Assembly (NCBI RefSeq): GCF_000179915.2
Contig: NC_014963.1
Location: 806,001-870,000, forward strand
Direction: 5' to 3'
Source: Terriglobus saanensis SP1PR4
Lineage (GTDB): Bacteria > Acidobacteriota > Terriglobia > Terriglobales > Acidobacteriaceae
Length of the DNA stretch: 64,000 bases
The position numbers were made by a program, and so were the translations under genes. The stretch's first letter is position 1. Each line of letters begins with the position of its first letter. The notes beneath the pieces were generated by a model. The model was not told the DNA's origin and ran no database searches. It saw nothing but the letters and a program-made list of their open reading frames with translations. Below are positions 1-8,434 of the stretch, piece by piece.

Positions 1-1084
1 GGTGGATGGGCTCGGCCTTGGCGCGTTCTGCTTGCGCGGGGGTGAGCGCTTCGGTCTCCACCATGGACGAGAGTACGAGGTTGCGGCGTTCGAGCACGCG
101 GTCCATGTGCTTATAGGGGTTGAAGTAGCTAGGCCGCTGGATGATGCCCGCAAGCATGGCGCACTCGGAGGTGTCGAGCTGCTTGAGGTCTTTGCCGAAG
201 TAGGCCTGGGCGGCTTCGGAGAAGCCGGCGACGGCGAAGGAGCCACGCTGTCCCATGGGGATCTGGTTGGCGTACATCTCGAAGATCTGCTGCTTGGTGA
301 AGCGCGCTTCGAGCTGGAAGGAGATCATGATCTCGATCAGCTTGCGCTTGAATTTCTTCTCCGGAGAGAGAAAGAAGCCGCGCGCGAGCTGCTGCGTGAT
401 CGTCGAGCCGCCGCAGTTCTTTTTGCCGGAGAGGAGATCGCCGACGGCGCAGCGGATGGTGCGGCCCACGTTGATGCCGGAGTGGTCGAAGAAGCGGCGA
501 TCTTCAATCGCGGTGACGGCTTGCACCATGCGCGGAGGGATGTCTTTGTACGTGACAAGTCGTCGCTTGGTGCGGTTCTTGTCTTCGGAGAGGCCGGTGA
601 TGAGCTGTGGTTCGAGCTCGTAGGCGCTGAGAGCGACGCCGTTTTCTGCGGTGATGGCGGTGACCTGACCGTCGGGCGTGGTGATGGTCGCGCCGTCCGT
701 GGAATGGAAGCTCTGCGGACCGGGCTTGATCATGATGCTGTCGCCGTTGAGCTGGAAGCTGCCGAGCTGATCGTTGGAGTTGTAGCCAGCGCGGCGCAGC
801 TCGGAACCGATCAGCTCAGCGGTCATCTTCTGGCCGACACGGACTTCACGCGGCCCCGCGTAGATCTGCGAGGTGCTGGCGAAGAGCGGGCCGTTGTTCA
901 GGCGATCGTCTACGACGTGCTGATACTTGTAGTAATAGAAGCCAAAGACGGCCGCACCGACGACGAGGCAGGCGAGACCGACGACGAGGAAGAAGCGAAG
1001 CGCGCGGTGCAGAAAGGGATCTCTTCCGCCACGGACCGCACTGTTGGAGTCGTACTGTCCTTTGTACTTGACCTTCACTGCCAC
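1..1084 (-). CDS. Class A penicillin-binding protein (GT51), C-terminus outside window
   Basis: Bifunctional peptidoglycan synthase that polymerises glycan strands in the periplasm; only the first 361 residues are inside the window. A short basic cytoplasmic tail is followed by one membrane segment at about residues 30-50. A GT51 glycosyltransferase domain follows, with the catalytic Glu in AIEDRRFFDHSG (E194) and the GGSTITQQLARGFF motif (G225 onward), then FEMYANQIPMGQRGSFA. The transpeptidase domain should lie beyond base 1. The GTG at 1084 is preceded by an AAGGA-type ribosome site; a second in-frame GTG lies two codons later. The gene begins 28 bases after proS, last in a kdsD-tlpA-proS-pbp run. 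It has a UB2H/PBP1B-like spacer between membrane and GT51, so PBP1B-like is possible, but the missing C-terminus prevents a firm subclass. The family assignment is secure. Confidence 0.9.
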   Translation of the reverse strand, partial: MAVKVKYKGQYDSNSAVRGGRDPFLHRALRFFLVVGLACLVVGAAVFGFYYYKYQHVVDDRLNNGPLFASTSQIYAGPREVRVGQKMTAELIGSELRRAGYNSNDQLGSFQLNGDSIMIKPGPQSFHSTDGATITTPDGQVTAITAENGVALSAYELEPQLITGLSEDKNRTKRRLVTYKDIPPRMVQAVTAIEDRRFFDHSGINVGRTIRCAVGDLLSGKKNCGGSTITQQLARGFFLSPEKKFKRKLIEIMISFQLEARFTKQQIFEMYANQIPMGQRGSFAVAGFSEAAQAYFGKDLKQLDTSECAMLAGIIQRPSYFNPYKHMDRVLERRNLVLSSMVETEALTPAQAERAKAEPIH

Positions 1085-1112
1085 GGTGTCACCTGGTCTT
1101 CCTTGGAGCTGC

Positions 1113-2873
1113 TTACTGCTTGATCGCTGCCTGAAGCTGGGGAACGACTTCGTTGACCGCGCACTCGATGGTGTTGCCTGTGAGTCGGTCAACGAGTTCT
1201 ACGAGGCCGTCGACAAGTTTCTTGCCGACGTTGACACGGTACGGCACGCCGATCAGGTCGGCGTCTTTGAATTTGACGCCTGCAGACTGGTCACGGTCAT
1301 CCAGCAAAACATCAAAACCTGCAGAGTCGAGCGCTTTGGCGATGGTTTCGCCTGCTTCCGCCAGCGTCGCGTCGCTCTGTTTGGTGACGGTGACGATGAC
1401 CTGGAAGGGAGCGATGGAGGCGGGCAGGGCGTAGCGAATGTCGCCGCGATCGCTCAGGCCCATCGATGCCGCGGAGCGTTCCATGGCAGCGGTGAGGATG
1501 CGCTCGATCCCGATGCCGTAGCAGCCCATGATCGGCATGGTTTCTTTGCCGTTCTGGTCGAGGACGCGCGCGCCCATGCTCTCGGTGTATTTGTAGCCGA
1601 GCTTGAAGATATGACCAATCTCGACGGCCTTCCCGAGACGCAAGGGTTGGCCGGTGATGGGGTCGGGCTCGCCTTCGTTGATGTTGCGGATGTCGGCGAT
1701 GACTGTTGGTTTGAAGTCGCGGCCCGGCGTCACATTGCGGAGGTGATGCTCTTCCTTGTTCGCTCCGGCGATGAGGTTAGCGCGGCCTTCGAGGGCTTTA
1801 TCGAGGACGACGAGCGTCTTCTCGCTGTCGAGGCCGATGGGGCCGAGGTATCCAGCAGGCGCATTGAAGGTGGCGAAGATCTCCTCCGCAACCATGGGGC
1901 GTAGTTCCGCACCGGCGACGAGCGAACCGAGCTTGGCTTCGTTGAGCTGGTGGTCGCCGCGCAGGAAGGCCACGACGGCCTTGGTCTTCACAACACCCTT
2001 GGCGTCTGCGGGCCATGTGGCAATGAGGGCCATGGTCTTCATCTGGTGATGCTGCGCGACGTTGAGGAACGCGCTCACATCGTCGATGGTCTTCTGGCCG
2101 GGGGTGTGAACGAGCTCCGGTGCGGCCTCGCCGGGAAGGTCTTCGACCGTGACGAGGGTACTGGTGGCCTTTTCAATGTTGGCCGCATACTGGCCGTCGG
2201 GTGAGCTGGCGATGAGGTCTTCACCTGCTTCGGTGTAGACCATGAACTCCTGCGACTGCGATCCGCCCATGGCGCCCGAGTCGGCTTCTACGGCGACGAA
2301 GGAGAGGCCGCAGCGCGTGAAGATGCAGCGATAGGCTTCATCGTGCAGCTTGTAGCTGACGTCGAGGCCCTCTTCGTTGAGATCGAAGGAGTACGAATCC
2401 TTCATGGTGAACTGGCGCACACGGAGCAGGCCGCTCTTGGGGCGGGGCTCGTCGCGGAACTTGGTCTGGATCTGGTACCAGATCTGGGGCAGCTGCTTGT
2501 AGCTGCGGATCTCCGAGCGCGCGATGGAGGTCATGACTTCTTCATGCGTCATACCCAGGCAGAGATCCGCTCCCTTGCGGTCCTTGAGACGAAACATGTT
2601 ATCGCCCATGCCGGTCCAGCGGCCGCTCTCCTGCCAGACCTCGGCGGGGTTCAGGGCAGGGAGATACATCTCCTGTCCGATGCGGTCCATCTCTTCGCGC
2701 ACGATGGCTACGATCTTGTTGATGGAGCGCGTGGCGAGGAAGAGGTAGCTGTAGAGGCCCGCGCCGAGCTGACGGACGTAGCCTGCGCGGAGAAGGATCT
2801 GGTGACTGGCAACGACGGCGTCTGCCGGGGCCTCGCGGAGGGTAGGAATGAAGAGTTTTGACCAACGATGCAT
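1113..2873 (-). CDS. proS: Prolyl-tRNA synthetase
   Basis: Charges tRNA-Pro with proline in the cytoplasm. The 586-residue length fits the bacterial type with an editing (YbaK-like) insertion. The N-terminus [19 protein letters not shown] is the usual ProS start. Class II motifs are visible: motif 1 region around [18 protein letters not shown], motif 2 around [21 protein letters not shown], and motif 3 [13 protein letters not shown]. The middle part (about residues 220-400) is the insertion domain, and the C-terminal third is the anticodon-binding domain ([18 protein letters not shown]). The frame stays open upstream to 3350, but the ATG at 2873 matches the family N-terminus, so the longer version is rejected. 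It lies 49 bases after the TlpA-like gene and 28 before the PBP gene, so it is probably cotranscribed. Confidence 0.96.
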   Translation of the reverse strand: MHRWSKLFIPTLREAPADAVVASHQILLRAGYVRQLGAGLYSYLFLATRSINKIVAIVREEMDRIGQEMYLPALNPAEVWQESGRWTGMGDNMFRLKDRKGADLCLGMTHEEVMTSIARSEIRSYKQLPQIWYQIQTKFRDEPRPKSGLLRVRQFTMKDSYSFDLNEEGLDVSYKLHDEAYRCIFTRCGLSFVAVEADSGAMGGSQSQEFMVYTEAGEDLIASSPDGQYAANIEKATSTLVTVEDLPGEAAPELVHTPGQKTIDDVSAFLNVAQHHQMKTMALIATWPADAKGVVKTKAVVAFLRGDHQLNEAKLGSLVAGAELRPMVAEEIFATFNAPAGYLGPIGLDSEKTLVVLDKALEGRANLIAGANKEEHHLRNVTPGRDFKPTVIADIRNINEGEPDPITGQPLRLGKAVEIGHIFKLGYKYTESMGARVLDQNGKETMPIMGCYGIGIERILTAAMERSAASMGLSDRGDIRYALPASIAPFQVIVTVTKQSDATLAEAGETIAKALDSAGFDVLLDDRDQSAGVKFKDADLIGVPYRVNVGKKLVDGLVELVDRLTGNTIECAVNEVVPQLQAAIKQ

Positions 2874-2922
2874 AAGTGTTGATTCTAACTGGCTGGCCGG
2901 AGCGATGGGCTGAATGAGCGCC

Positions 2923-3795
2923 TTAGTGGATGCCCGCTTTCGCCAACTTTGCAAGAAGCTGCCTCTCCGTAAGCATATTGACGGATTGAGCGACGAGCTT
3001 GCCTTCCCGGTCGAAGATGAAGTTGCGCGGAAGGTCGTCCACGTGAAAACTGTCGGACACCTTGCCCTCCGGATCGAAGAGAACAGTGGACTTGTACCCC
3101 ATGTCACTGATGAACGGTGTGACTTTGGCGGTGTCTTCTTGTGTGATCGACAGAACGACGAGACCCTGGCGCGCGAAGCGAGCGTGAAGGGCATCGAGGT
3201 CTGGCATCTCCTTACGGCAGGGCGGGCACCAGGTAGCCCAGAAGTTAACCACAACCACCTTGCCGCGCAGATCGGAGAGCTGTACCTTCTGGCCCTTGAG
3301 AGCATCCAGGGTGAAGTCCGTTTTCTGGATCTCCGCTTCCTCCTGCGCAAGAATCTCCTGGGCGCGGTCGATCTCCGGCCCCTTGAGATCCGTGGTCATA
3401 CCCTCGAAGCGCACGAGCTTTGCCAGCAGCATGTACGGCCGTCCGGGCCGGTTGTTGCGCATCGAAATCGGTGCTTCTTTGATCGCCTGGCTCAGCGTGG
3501 TGGTGACGGCCTGGAGCGCCGCCGCGCCGGGATCGCTTTCGGTGGAATAGCTGGCGAAGCCGGTCGCCAGCTTTCGCTTGTCTCCCCCTGCGGGAAGAGC
3601 GCGGATCTTCAGCGCAATTTCAGTGGTACGCGCGCCGCGCTGGGCGTCGGGGACCTGCCGCAGGTCTCTGATTTCCCCGGTGATCTCTTTGGTGACATCG
3701 TCCGCATCGGGCGTCGCCTGCGCGTTAAGAAACCTGTGCGCAAAGGGCGCTGCGAGGCATATCAAAGCGAGAAAAGCAGTCCGGTGAGCTTTCAT
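2923..3795 (-). CDS. Exported TlpA/ResA-family thioredoxin-like protein
   Basis: Probably a periplasmic thiol-disulfide reductase. A signal peptide ([20 protein letters not shown], cleavage near residue 25) is followed by about 130 residues with no recognised fold. A TlpA-type thioredoxin domain starts near residue 157 and carries the redox motif WCPPC (C190, C193), in [17 protein letters not shown]. The cis-Pro region is [14 protein letters not shown]. The N-terminal extension is helical and charged, and I do not recognise it. It sits between kdsD (23 bases upstream) and proS (49 bases downstream). A second TlpA-like protein is encoded divergently at 4860. Substrates could be exported c-type cytochromes or envelope proteins; the sequence does not decide. 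Thioredoxin-fold assignment is firm; the role is inferred. Confidence 0.88.
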   Translation of the reverse strand: MKAHRTAFLALICLAAPFAHRFLNAQATPDADDVTKEITGEIRDLRQVPDAQRGARTTEIALKIRALPAGGDKRKLATGFASYSTESDPGAAALQAVTTTLSQAIKEAPISMRNNRPGRPYMLLAKLVRFEGMTTDLKGPEIDRAQEILAQEEAEIQKTDFTLDALKGQKVQLSDLRGKVVVVNFWATWCPPCRKEMPDLDALHARFARQGLVVLSITQEDTAKVTPFISDMGYKSTVLFDPEGKVSDSFHVDDLPRNFIFDREGKLVAQSVNMLTERQLLAKLAKAGIH

Positions 3796-3818
3796 GACCG
3801 GATTTTATCGCGATCTGC

Positions 3819-4796
3819 CTAGCGTTCCCAGAGGTCATGCAGATGCAGGACGCCGGTGACGGTGCGGTTGGCATTACAGGCGACGATGGCAGTGATCTTC
3901 TTTGCTTCCATAATCGCCAAGGCCGTGGCGGCGAATTCGTTCTCGTCAATCCATGTTGCGTCCGCGTGCAGGACTTCTCCTGCAGTTCGTTCCAGAGCGA
4001 AGCCGCCTTCGCGTTCGAGGAGGCGGCGGAGATCGCCGTCACTGATGACACCGAGGAGTTGGCCTTTGGGGCTGAGGACCGTGGTCATGCCGAGACGCTT
4101 TTCGCTCATCTCGTGGATGACCTTGAGCAGCGGTGTCTCCGGAGGAACCTGGGGCAGGCGTTCGTTGGCGTGCATCAGTTCGCGTACGCGCTGAAGGCGG
4201 TGGCCGAGGCGGCCTCCTGGATGGAGAAGGGCGAAGTCTTCCGGGCGGAAGTTGCGGCGTTGTCCGGCTTCGATGGCCAGAGCGTCGGAAAGCGCCAGCA
4301 TGGAGGTAGTGGATGCCGTAGGGGCGAGATTCATGCCGCAGGCTTCTATGTCCACGCTGACGTCGAGGACGAGGTCTGCGGCACAGGCAAGCGTGGAACC
4401 GGTGCTGCCGCAGAGGGCGATGAGGGCTGCTGCACGGAGCTTCAGGGTGTCGAGCAGGCGGAGAAGCTCTTCGGTTTCACCGGAGTAGGAGAAGGCGATC
4501 AGGAGATCGCGTTTGCCGACCATCCCGATGTCGCCGTGTGCGGCCTCCGCTGCATGAAGAAACTGTGCCGGGGTGCCCAAAGAGTTAAGAGTGGCGACGA
4601 ACTTCTGCGCGATATGGCCGCTTTTGCCCAAGCCGACGGCGATCACGCGACCACCAGTGTCGGCGCAGGCCACGATGCGGTGAATGGCGTCGTCAATCGA
4701 GGCTTTCATGGGGCCGCTCATGCGGTCGGCGAGGCGCATGAGGGCGTCGGCTTCGACGCGGACGCACTCGGCGGGGGTAAGCGGGGAGTTCTCCAT
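3819..4796 (-). CDS. kdsD: D-arabinose 5-phosphate isomerase (KpsF/GutQ family)
   Basis: Interconverts ribulose 5-phosphate and arabinose 5-phosphate, the first step of Kdo synthesis for LPS. At 325 residues it has the normal family length. The N-terminal SIS domain shows GLGKSGHIAQKFVATLNSLG and AFSYSGETEELL with HGDIGMV between them; two CBS domains follow (about residues 200-320, starting at RELMHANERLPQ and ending LHDLWER). The ATG at 4796 gives the family-typical start (ENSPLTPAECVRVEADAL), although its ribosome site is weak. It heads the minus-strand run kdsD-tlpA-proS-pbp and is divergent from the thioredoxin gene at 4860, leaving 63 bases for two promoters. kdsB, a later step of the same pathway, is at 39267-40007, which supports a Kdo-containing LPS. 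Confidence 0.93.
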   Translation of the reverse strand: MENSPLTPAECVRVEADALMRLADRMSGPMKASIDDAIHRIVACADTGGRVIAVGLGKSGHIAQKFVATLNSLGTPAQFLHAAEAAHGDIGMVGKRDLLIAFSYSGETEELLRLLDTLKLRAAALIALCGSTGSTLACAADLVLDVSVDIEACGMNLAPTASTTSMLALSDALAIEAGQRRNFRPEDFALLHPGGRLGHRLQRVRELMHANERLPQVPPETPLLKVIHEMSEKRLGMTTVLSPKGQLLGVISDGDLRRLLEREGGFALERTAGEVLHADATWIDENEFAATALAIMEAKKITAIVACNANRTVTGVLHLHDLWER

Positions 4797-4859
4797 CGAA
4801 CCCGATGCTACCAAAGCAAGGCCGCCGGGAAGCCGATACACTTGAAGAAGGAGTATTCC

Positions 4860-5462
4860 GTGAAGCGCAATGTCGTGGTTCTTGCCGTTATCGTTCTGTT
4901 CGTGGCCGGACTTTTCTGGGCCGGGGTCCACAATGTTCGCCGACGTCACGCCGAAGAAGCGCGCGTGCGGCAACAGCAGATCACGCTGATTCCGGATGGC
5001 AAGGCCGGCTCTCCGGTTCCGGATGACGACGTGCCGGACCTTCGCGGCAAGCAGGCGGCAGGCTTCACGCTGGCCACTCTGGAGGGCAAGAAGGTCTCGC
5101 TGGCCGATTACAAAGGCCGGCCGGTGATGGTGAACTTCTGGGCGACCTGGTGCGCACCGTGCAAGGTGGAGATGCCGTGGTTTGAAGAGTTCAGCAAAAA
5201 ATATGAGGGGCAGAAGCTGACCATCCTCGGCATTACGGAAGACGCCGTCAGCAAGGAAGAGGTCCAGAAGGCTGTGAGCAAGACCGGCGTGACGTATCCG
5301 ATTCTGCTGACGGACAACAAGGTGGATACCGCATACGGCGCGGTCAACTATCTGCCGTCGACGTTCTATATCGGACGCGATGGCAAGATCGTCGCACAGA
5401 CGGCTGGCCTTGGCAGCAAGGACGACGTTGAGGCAAGTATCAAGAAGATTGTGGGTGAATAA
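4860..5462 (+). CDS. Membrane-anchored ResA/TlpA-like thioredoxin
   Basis: A 200-residue thiol-disulfide oxidoreductase anchored by one N-terminal membrane helix (residues 4-24) with the catalytic domain outside the cytoplasmic membrane. The active site is WCAPC (C98, C101) in NFWATWCAPCKVEMPWFEEF, and the cis-Pro loop is NYLPSTFYIGRDGKIV. The start is GTG at 4860, chosen because GAAGAAGGAG lies seven bases upstream; there is no good ATG nearby. Its TAA overlaps the ATG of the DsbD-alpha gene (TAATG at 5460), indicating translational coupling and a joint redox role. Likely electron donor or acceptor for c-type cytochrome maturation or envelope protein folding. No full-length DsbD or CcdA is in the window. 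Confidence 0.9.
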   Translation: MKRNVVVLAVIVLFVAGLFWAGVHNVRRRHAEEARVRQQQITLIPDGKAGSPVPDDDVPDLRGKQAAGFTLATLEGKKVSLADYKGRPVMVNFWATWCAPCKVEMPWFEEFSKKYEGQKLTILGITEDAVSKEEVQKAVSKTGVTYPILLTDNKVDTAYGAVNYLPSTFYIGRDGKIVAQTAGLGSKDDVEASIKKIVGE

Positions 5463-5941
5463 TGCGCTTCCTCCTTGCGATGCTTTTGACAGTTTTGCCG
5501 GTGGTTCAGACGCAGCAGATTGAAGGCGCGCCTGCGGTCAATAAGCCGAAGGGCCATGTGGTGTTTGTTCCCGAGGCGCAGGTGATCGCGGCGAATAAGG
5601 CGACGACACTGGTCCTCCACTTTTCCGTGGAGGAAGGCTTCCATATCAACTCGCACACGCCGCACTCTGCAACGCTGATTCCGACAAAGCTGGCGGTGCA
5701 GGACGACCCGACGGCGAATGTGCGCACGGTGGATTTTCCCAAGGGGCATGACTATAGCTTCGCCTTCGATCCGAAGGAAAAGCTGGATGTGTATACCGGG
5801 GATTTTGCGTTGACGCTGCATGTGACGGCGAAGCCGGGTGAGCACACCATTAAGGGCGCTCTGCATTACCAGGCGTGCGATTCTGCGGCTTGTTATCCGC
5901 CGCGGTTGCTGCCGGTGGAAGTTTTGTTTACCGCGAAGTAA
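5462..5941 (+). CDS. Stand-alone DsbD alpha-domain-like periplasmic protein
   Basis: 159 residues with a short signal peptide (RFLLAMLLTVLPVV) and an immunoglobulin-like fold as in the N-terminal domain of DsbD. The diagnostic redox motif HYQACDSAACYPP is present with cysteines at 139 and 144, matching the Cys-x4-Cys-(Y/L)PP pattern of that domain. In DsbD the alpha domain accepts electrons from the membrane part and passes them to DsbC or TlpA-type partners; here there is no membrane or gamma domain fused. The overlapping upstream gene encodes a ResA-like thioredoxin, so the two may form a split redox relay. It is followed by a repeat cluster and the convergent gltX gene. Domain call firm, partner inferred. 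Confidence 0.85.
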   Translation: MRFLLAMLLTVLPVVQTQQIEGAPAVNKPKGHVVFVPEAQVIAANKATTLVLHFSVEEGFHINSHTPHSATLIPTKLAVQDDPTANVRTVDFPKGHDYSFAFDPKEKLDVYTGDFALTLHVTAKPGEHTIKGALHYQACDSAACYPPRLLPVEVLFTAK

Positions 5942-5948
5942 GCGGGAT

Positions 5949-6149
5949 GTGCCCCATTCTTCGCGGCTTTATCGCGAAGGGTGGGTTCGCGCGGAGCGCA
6001 CAAACCTGATTTGTCCGAAAGCCGAAACCGGTGCCCCATGTCCCGCTTTTGGGACATGGGTTATGCGCAAAGCGCATCTATCGCTCGAAGAGCGACCCCT
6101 AAGGAGATTCTCAAAGAGCAGATCCCGCCGCTACGCTGCGGGATGACAA
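5949..6149 (-). repeat. Composite intergenic repeat cluster (two two-hairpin units plus one REP-like unit)
   Basis: Reading the minus strand, the cluster has a REP-like unit (6149-6119: TTGTCATCCCGCAGCG to GGGATCTG), then a two-hairpin unit (6078-6030) with stem CCCATGTCCC / GGGACATGGG, then a second two-hairpin unit (6006-5949) with stem CTTCGCG / CGCGAAG closed by CCCA / TGGG. Both units end in GGGGCAC. A further small hairpin (TCGCTC GAAG AGCGA) lies at 6080-6096. The cluster fills the space between the convergent dsbD-alpha-like gene and gltX. Related units are at 15641, 24492, 33973, 35494 and 39038. Confidence 0.85.
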
Positions 6150-6163
6150 GAGTCTTCGAAGTT

Positions 6164-7660
6164 CTATTTCTTGGCGCTGGGTGCGAGCTTCTTCTGCGTA
6201 TCCACGAAGCGGCGGACGCGGTCGAGCGAACGTGCCTTGCCGAAGACGACGAGCGATTCGAGCAATGGCGGAGAGGCCGTTGAGCCAGTGAGGATCGCGC
6301 GCAGAAGCATATAGCCTTCCTTCACGCTCCACTCTTTTGCCGTGAGCAACGCGCGGAGAGCCGCGTCGATCTCTGGCTCCGTCCAGGTTGCGGCTTCGAG
6401 AGCAGTGAGAAGATCCACCGTGAAAGCGAGCGTCTCTTCGCGTGTGCGCTTCTTGGGAAGGAAGACTTCTTCCGCAGGCATCACGTTGTCGCGGAAAAGG
6501 AAGTCGGCCATGTCGCCTACCTGACCGAGGGTCTCCACGCGCGTCTGGATGAGCGGCACAAGCTGGCGGAGGATCTCATCGGAGAAGACGGTGTTGCGAA
6601 GTTCCGTGAAGTACTGCTCCGGCGTCAGTGCGCGGAGATATTCGCCGTTGAGCCACTTCAGCTTGACGAGATCGAAGACCGGCCCGCCGAGCGAGATGCG
6701 CTCGAACTGGAACTTCTCGATCATCGCGTCGAGCGTGAAGATCTCGGCGGCGCGGTTCTGTTCGGGCGTGTTGTTGTGGTCGCCCGGCGCGGGCATGCCT
6801 CCGCCCATCAGGCCGAGGAAGTTCAGCATCGTCTGCGGAAGGTAGCCCGCCTGGCGATAGTAGATGAGCGAGACAGGATTTTTGCGCTTCGAGATCTTGC
6901 TCTTGTCCACATTGCGCAGAAGCGGCATGTGCCAGAAGCGCGGCAGGTCCCAGCCGAAGGCGTTGTAGAGGAGCACGTGCTTCGGCGTGGAGGAGATCCA
7001 CTCTTCTGCGCGGATGACGTCGGTGATGCCCATAAGATGGTCGTCGACGACGTTGGCAAGGTGATACGTGGGGAAGCCGTCGGACTTCATCAGCACCTGG
7101 TCGTCCACGTTGAAGTGGTCGAAGGTGATGTCCTTGCGCAGCTCATCGCGGAAGGTGGTGGAACCCTCTGACGGGACCTTCAGGCGGATGGTGAAGGGCT
7201 TGCCCGCTGCGAGGTTAGCGTCGATCACATCCTGTGACAGATTGCGCGAGGCTCCGTTGTACTTCGGCGGCTGCTTGGCGGCGATCTGTGCTTTCCGTGC
7301 CGCTTCCAGCTCTTCCGGCGTTTCGAAGGAGCGATAGGCGTGGCCGCTGGCGAGCAGTTTGTCGCAGTATTCGCGGTAGATTTCGGTGCGTTCGGACTGC
7401 CGGTAGGGGCCGAAGGGGCCACCGACATCGGGGCCTTCATCCCACTCAAGGCCGCTCCAGCGAAGGGCGTCGAAGATCATCTGTTCGGAGGACGAGACGA
7501 AGCGTGTGCGGTCGGTGTCTTCAATGCGCAGGACGAATTTGCCACCACGTTGGCGGGCAAAGATGTAGTTGAGCAGGCCGATATAGGCAGTGCCAACGTG
7601 TGGGTCGCCGGTGGGCGAGGGGGCGATGCGGACGCGGATGGGTTTTTGAGTCTCAGGCAT
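6164..7660 (-). CDS. gltX: Glutamyl-tRNA synthetase
   Basis: Charges tRNA-Glu (and, in organisms lacking GlnRS, also tRNA-Gln) with glutamate. It has 498 residues. The class I HIGH-type motif is IAPSPTGDPHVGTAYIGLL near the N-terminus, followed by FVLRIEDTDRTR; the KMSKS-type loop reads KISKRK. The C-terminal helical region is the anticodon-binding domain. The ATG at 7660 is used because family members begin just before VRVRIAPSPTG; the frame is open further upstream but lacks support. It is divergent from the toxin-antitoxin pair at 7736, with 75 bases between. Discriminating versus non-discriminating specificity cannot be read by eye. Confidence 0.95.
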   Translation of the reverse strand: MPETQKPIRVRIAPSPTGDPHVGTAYIGLLNYIFARQRGGKFVLRIEDTDRTRFVSSSEQMIFDALRWSGLEWDEGPDVGGPFGPYRQSERTEIYREYCDKLLASGHAYRSFETPEELEAARKAQIAAKQPPKYNGASRNLSQDVIDANLAAGKPFTIRLKVPSEGSTTFRDELRKDITFDHFNVDDQVLMKSDGFPTYHLANVVDDHLMGITDVIRAEEWISSTPKHVLLYNAFGWDLPRFWHMPLLRNVDKSKISKRKNPVSLIYYRQAGYLPQTMLNFLGLMGGGMPAPGDHNNTPEQNRAAEIFTLDAMIEKFQFERISLGGPVFDLVKLKWLNGEYLRALTPEQYFTELRNTVFSDEILRQLVPLIQTRVETLGQVGDMADFLFRDNVMPAEEVFLPKKRTREETLAFTVDLLTALEAATWTEPEIDAALRALLTAKEWSVKEGYMLLRAILTGSTASPPLLESLVVFGKARSLDRVRRFVDTQKKLAPSAKK

Positions 7661-7735
7661 GATCCTAATAAGTGTATCCGCTCCTGCGGCGTTGACTAAC
7701 CTGACCAAGTTGTATACTCGCCGCAGAGGTGAGTC

Positions 7736-7981
7736 ATGGCGGCATACAACATTTATGAAGCGAAGACGCACCTCTCGGCGCTCGTGGAGCAGGCCGTCAA
7801 TGGCGAAGAGGTCATCCTGGCGAGGGCAGGAAAGCCTGTGGCAAAGATCGTACCCATCAAGGATGAGAAGCGTCCGAAAAAGCGCAAAATCTTCGGCCAG
7901 AACTTCCTTGGAATCACTTACGTCGCTCCCGATGCCTTTGATCCAATGACAGAAGAAGAGTTGAAGGAGTGGGGCCTCTAA
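7736..7981 (+). CDS. Phd/YefM-family antitoxin
   Basis: An 81-residue antitoxin likely to neutralise the PIN-domain toxin encoded next to it and to repress the pair. The N-terminal half AAYNIYEAKTHLSALVEQA followed by GEEVILARAGKPVAKIVP is the standard Phd/YefM dimerisation and DNA-binding fold. The C-terminal part is charged (EKRPKKRKIFG, then DPMTEEELKEWGL) and probably wraps the toxin. The toxin ATG lies two bases beyond this stop codon, so the pair is translationally linked. The genes sit between divergently oriented gltX and convergent ispF, as expected of a small mobile module. Confidence 0.9.
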   Translation: MAAYNIYEAKTHLSALVEQAVNGEEVILARAGKPVAKIVPIKDEKRPKKRKIFGQNFLGITYVAPDAFDPMTEEELKEWGL

Positions 7982-7983
7982 AG

Positions 7984-8358
7984 ATGGCGAGGTTCCTTCT
8001 GGATACTCATGTTCTTATCTGGCTTGACGAGGGTTCTGCCAGGCTGCCTGCCAGTTATCGCCATGCCCTCGAAGATCCTGACAACAAGATCTATCTGAGC
8101 GCCGTAACTGCCTGGGAGATCCAGACAAAGAAAGTGAAGTGCGCCCTGGCTTTCGAAGGATCGGTTGCCGCACATGGCGAACGGTTCGGGTTTATCGAGT
8201 TGCCCATTACGATCGCGCATGCAGAGGAAGCTGCCGAACTGCCGCCCTTCCACCGTGACCCTTTTGATCGCTTGCTCATAGCGCAGGCGCGAGTGGAAGG
8301 ATTGACGATGCTCAGCGTGGATGCAGCAGTTCGTCAGTACTCCGTAACCTGCCTCTAA
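7984..8358 (+). CDS. VapC-type PIN-domain toxin
   Basis: A 124-residue PIN-domain ribonuclease, probably cleaving structured RNA when free of its antitoxin. The acidic metal-binding residues are recognisable in LLDTHVLIWLDE, AVTAWEI, RDPFDRLLIAQA and the SVDAAV segment. The ATG at 7984 is preferred: the antitoxin gene carries a GGAG sequence 15 bases upstream. An alternative GTG at 7969 would overlap the antitoxin and add five residues without a better ribosome site. Together with the Phd-type antitoxin this is a type II VapBC-like system, of the subgroup in which VapC pairs with a Phd-fold antitoxin. It appears intact and presumably functional. Confidence 0.9.
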   Translation: MARFLLDTHVLIWLDEGSARLPASYRHALEDPDNKIYLSAVTAWEIQTKKVKCALAFEGSVAAHGERFGFIELPITIAHAEEAAELPPFHRDPFDRLLIAQARVEGLTMLSVDAAVRQYSVTCL

Positions 8359-8434
8359 AGGTTTGATTTACGTAGTGTCCAGGCATAAGAGTCGCAATGC
8401 CTGACTTTGATGAGAAGCTGCGCCACTTCTCGTC

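Noticed and set aside
2-1123. Long open frame on the plus strand
   Set aside because: It is antisense to the class A PBP gene, whose minus-strand translation shows clear GT51 motifs; the plus-strand product has no recognisable domain.
3837-4859. Plus-strand frame upstream of the ResA-like gene
   Set aside because: It is antisense to kdsD; the GTG at 4860 has the ribosome site and membrane anchor.
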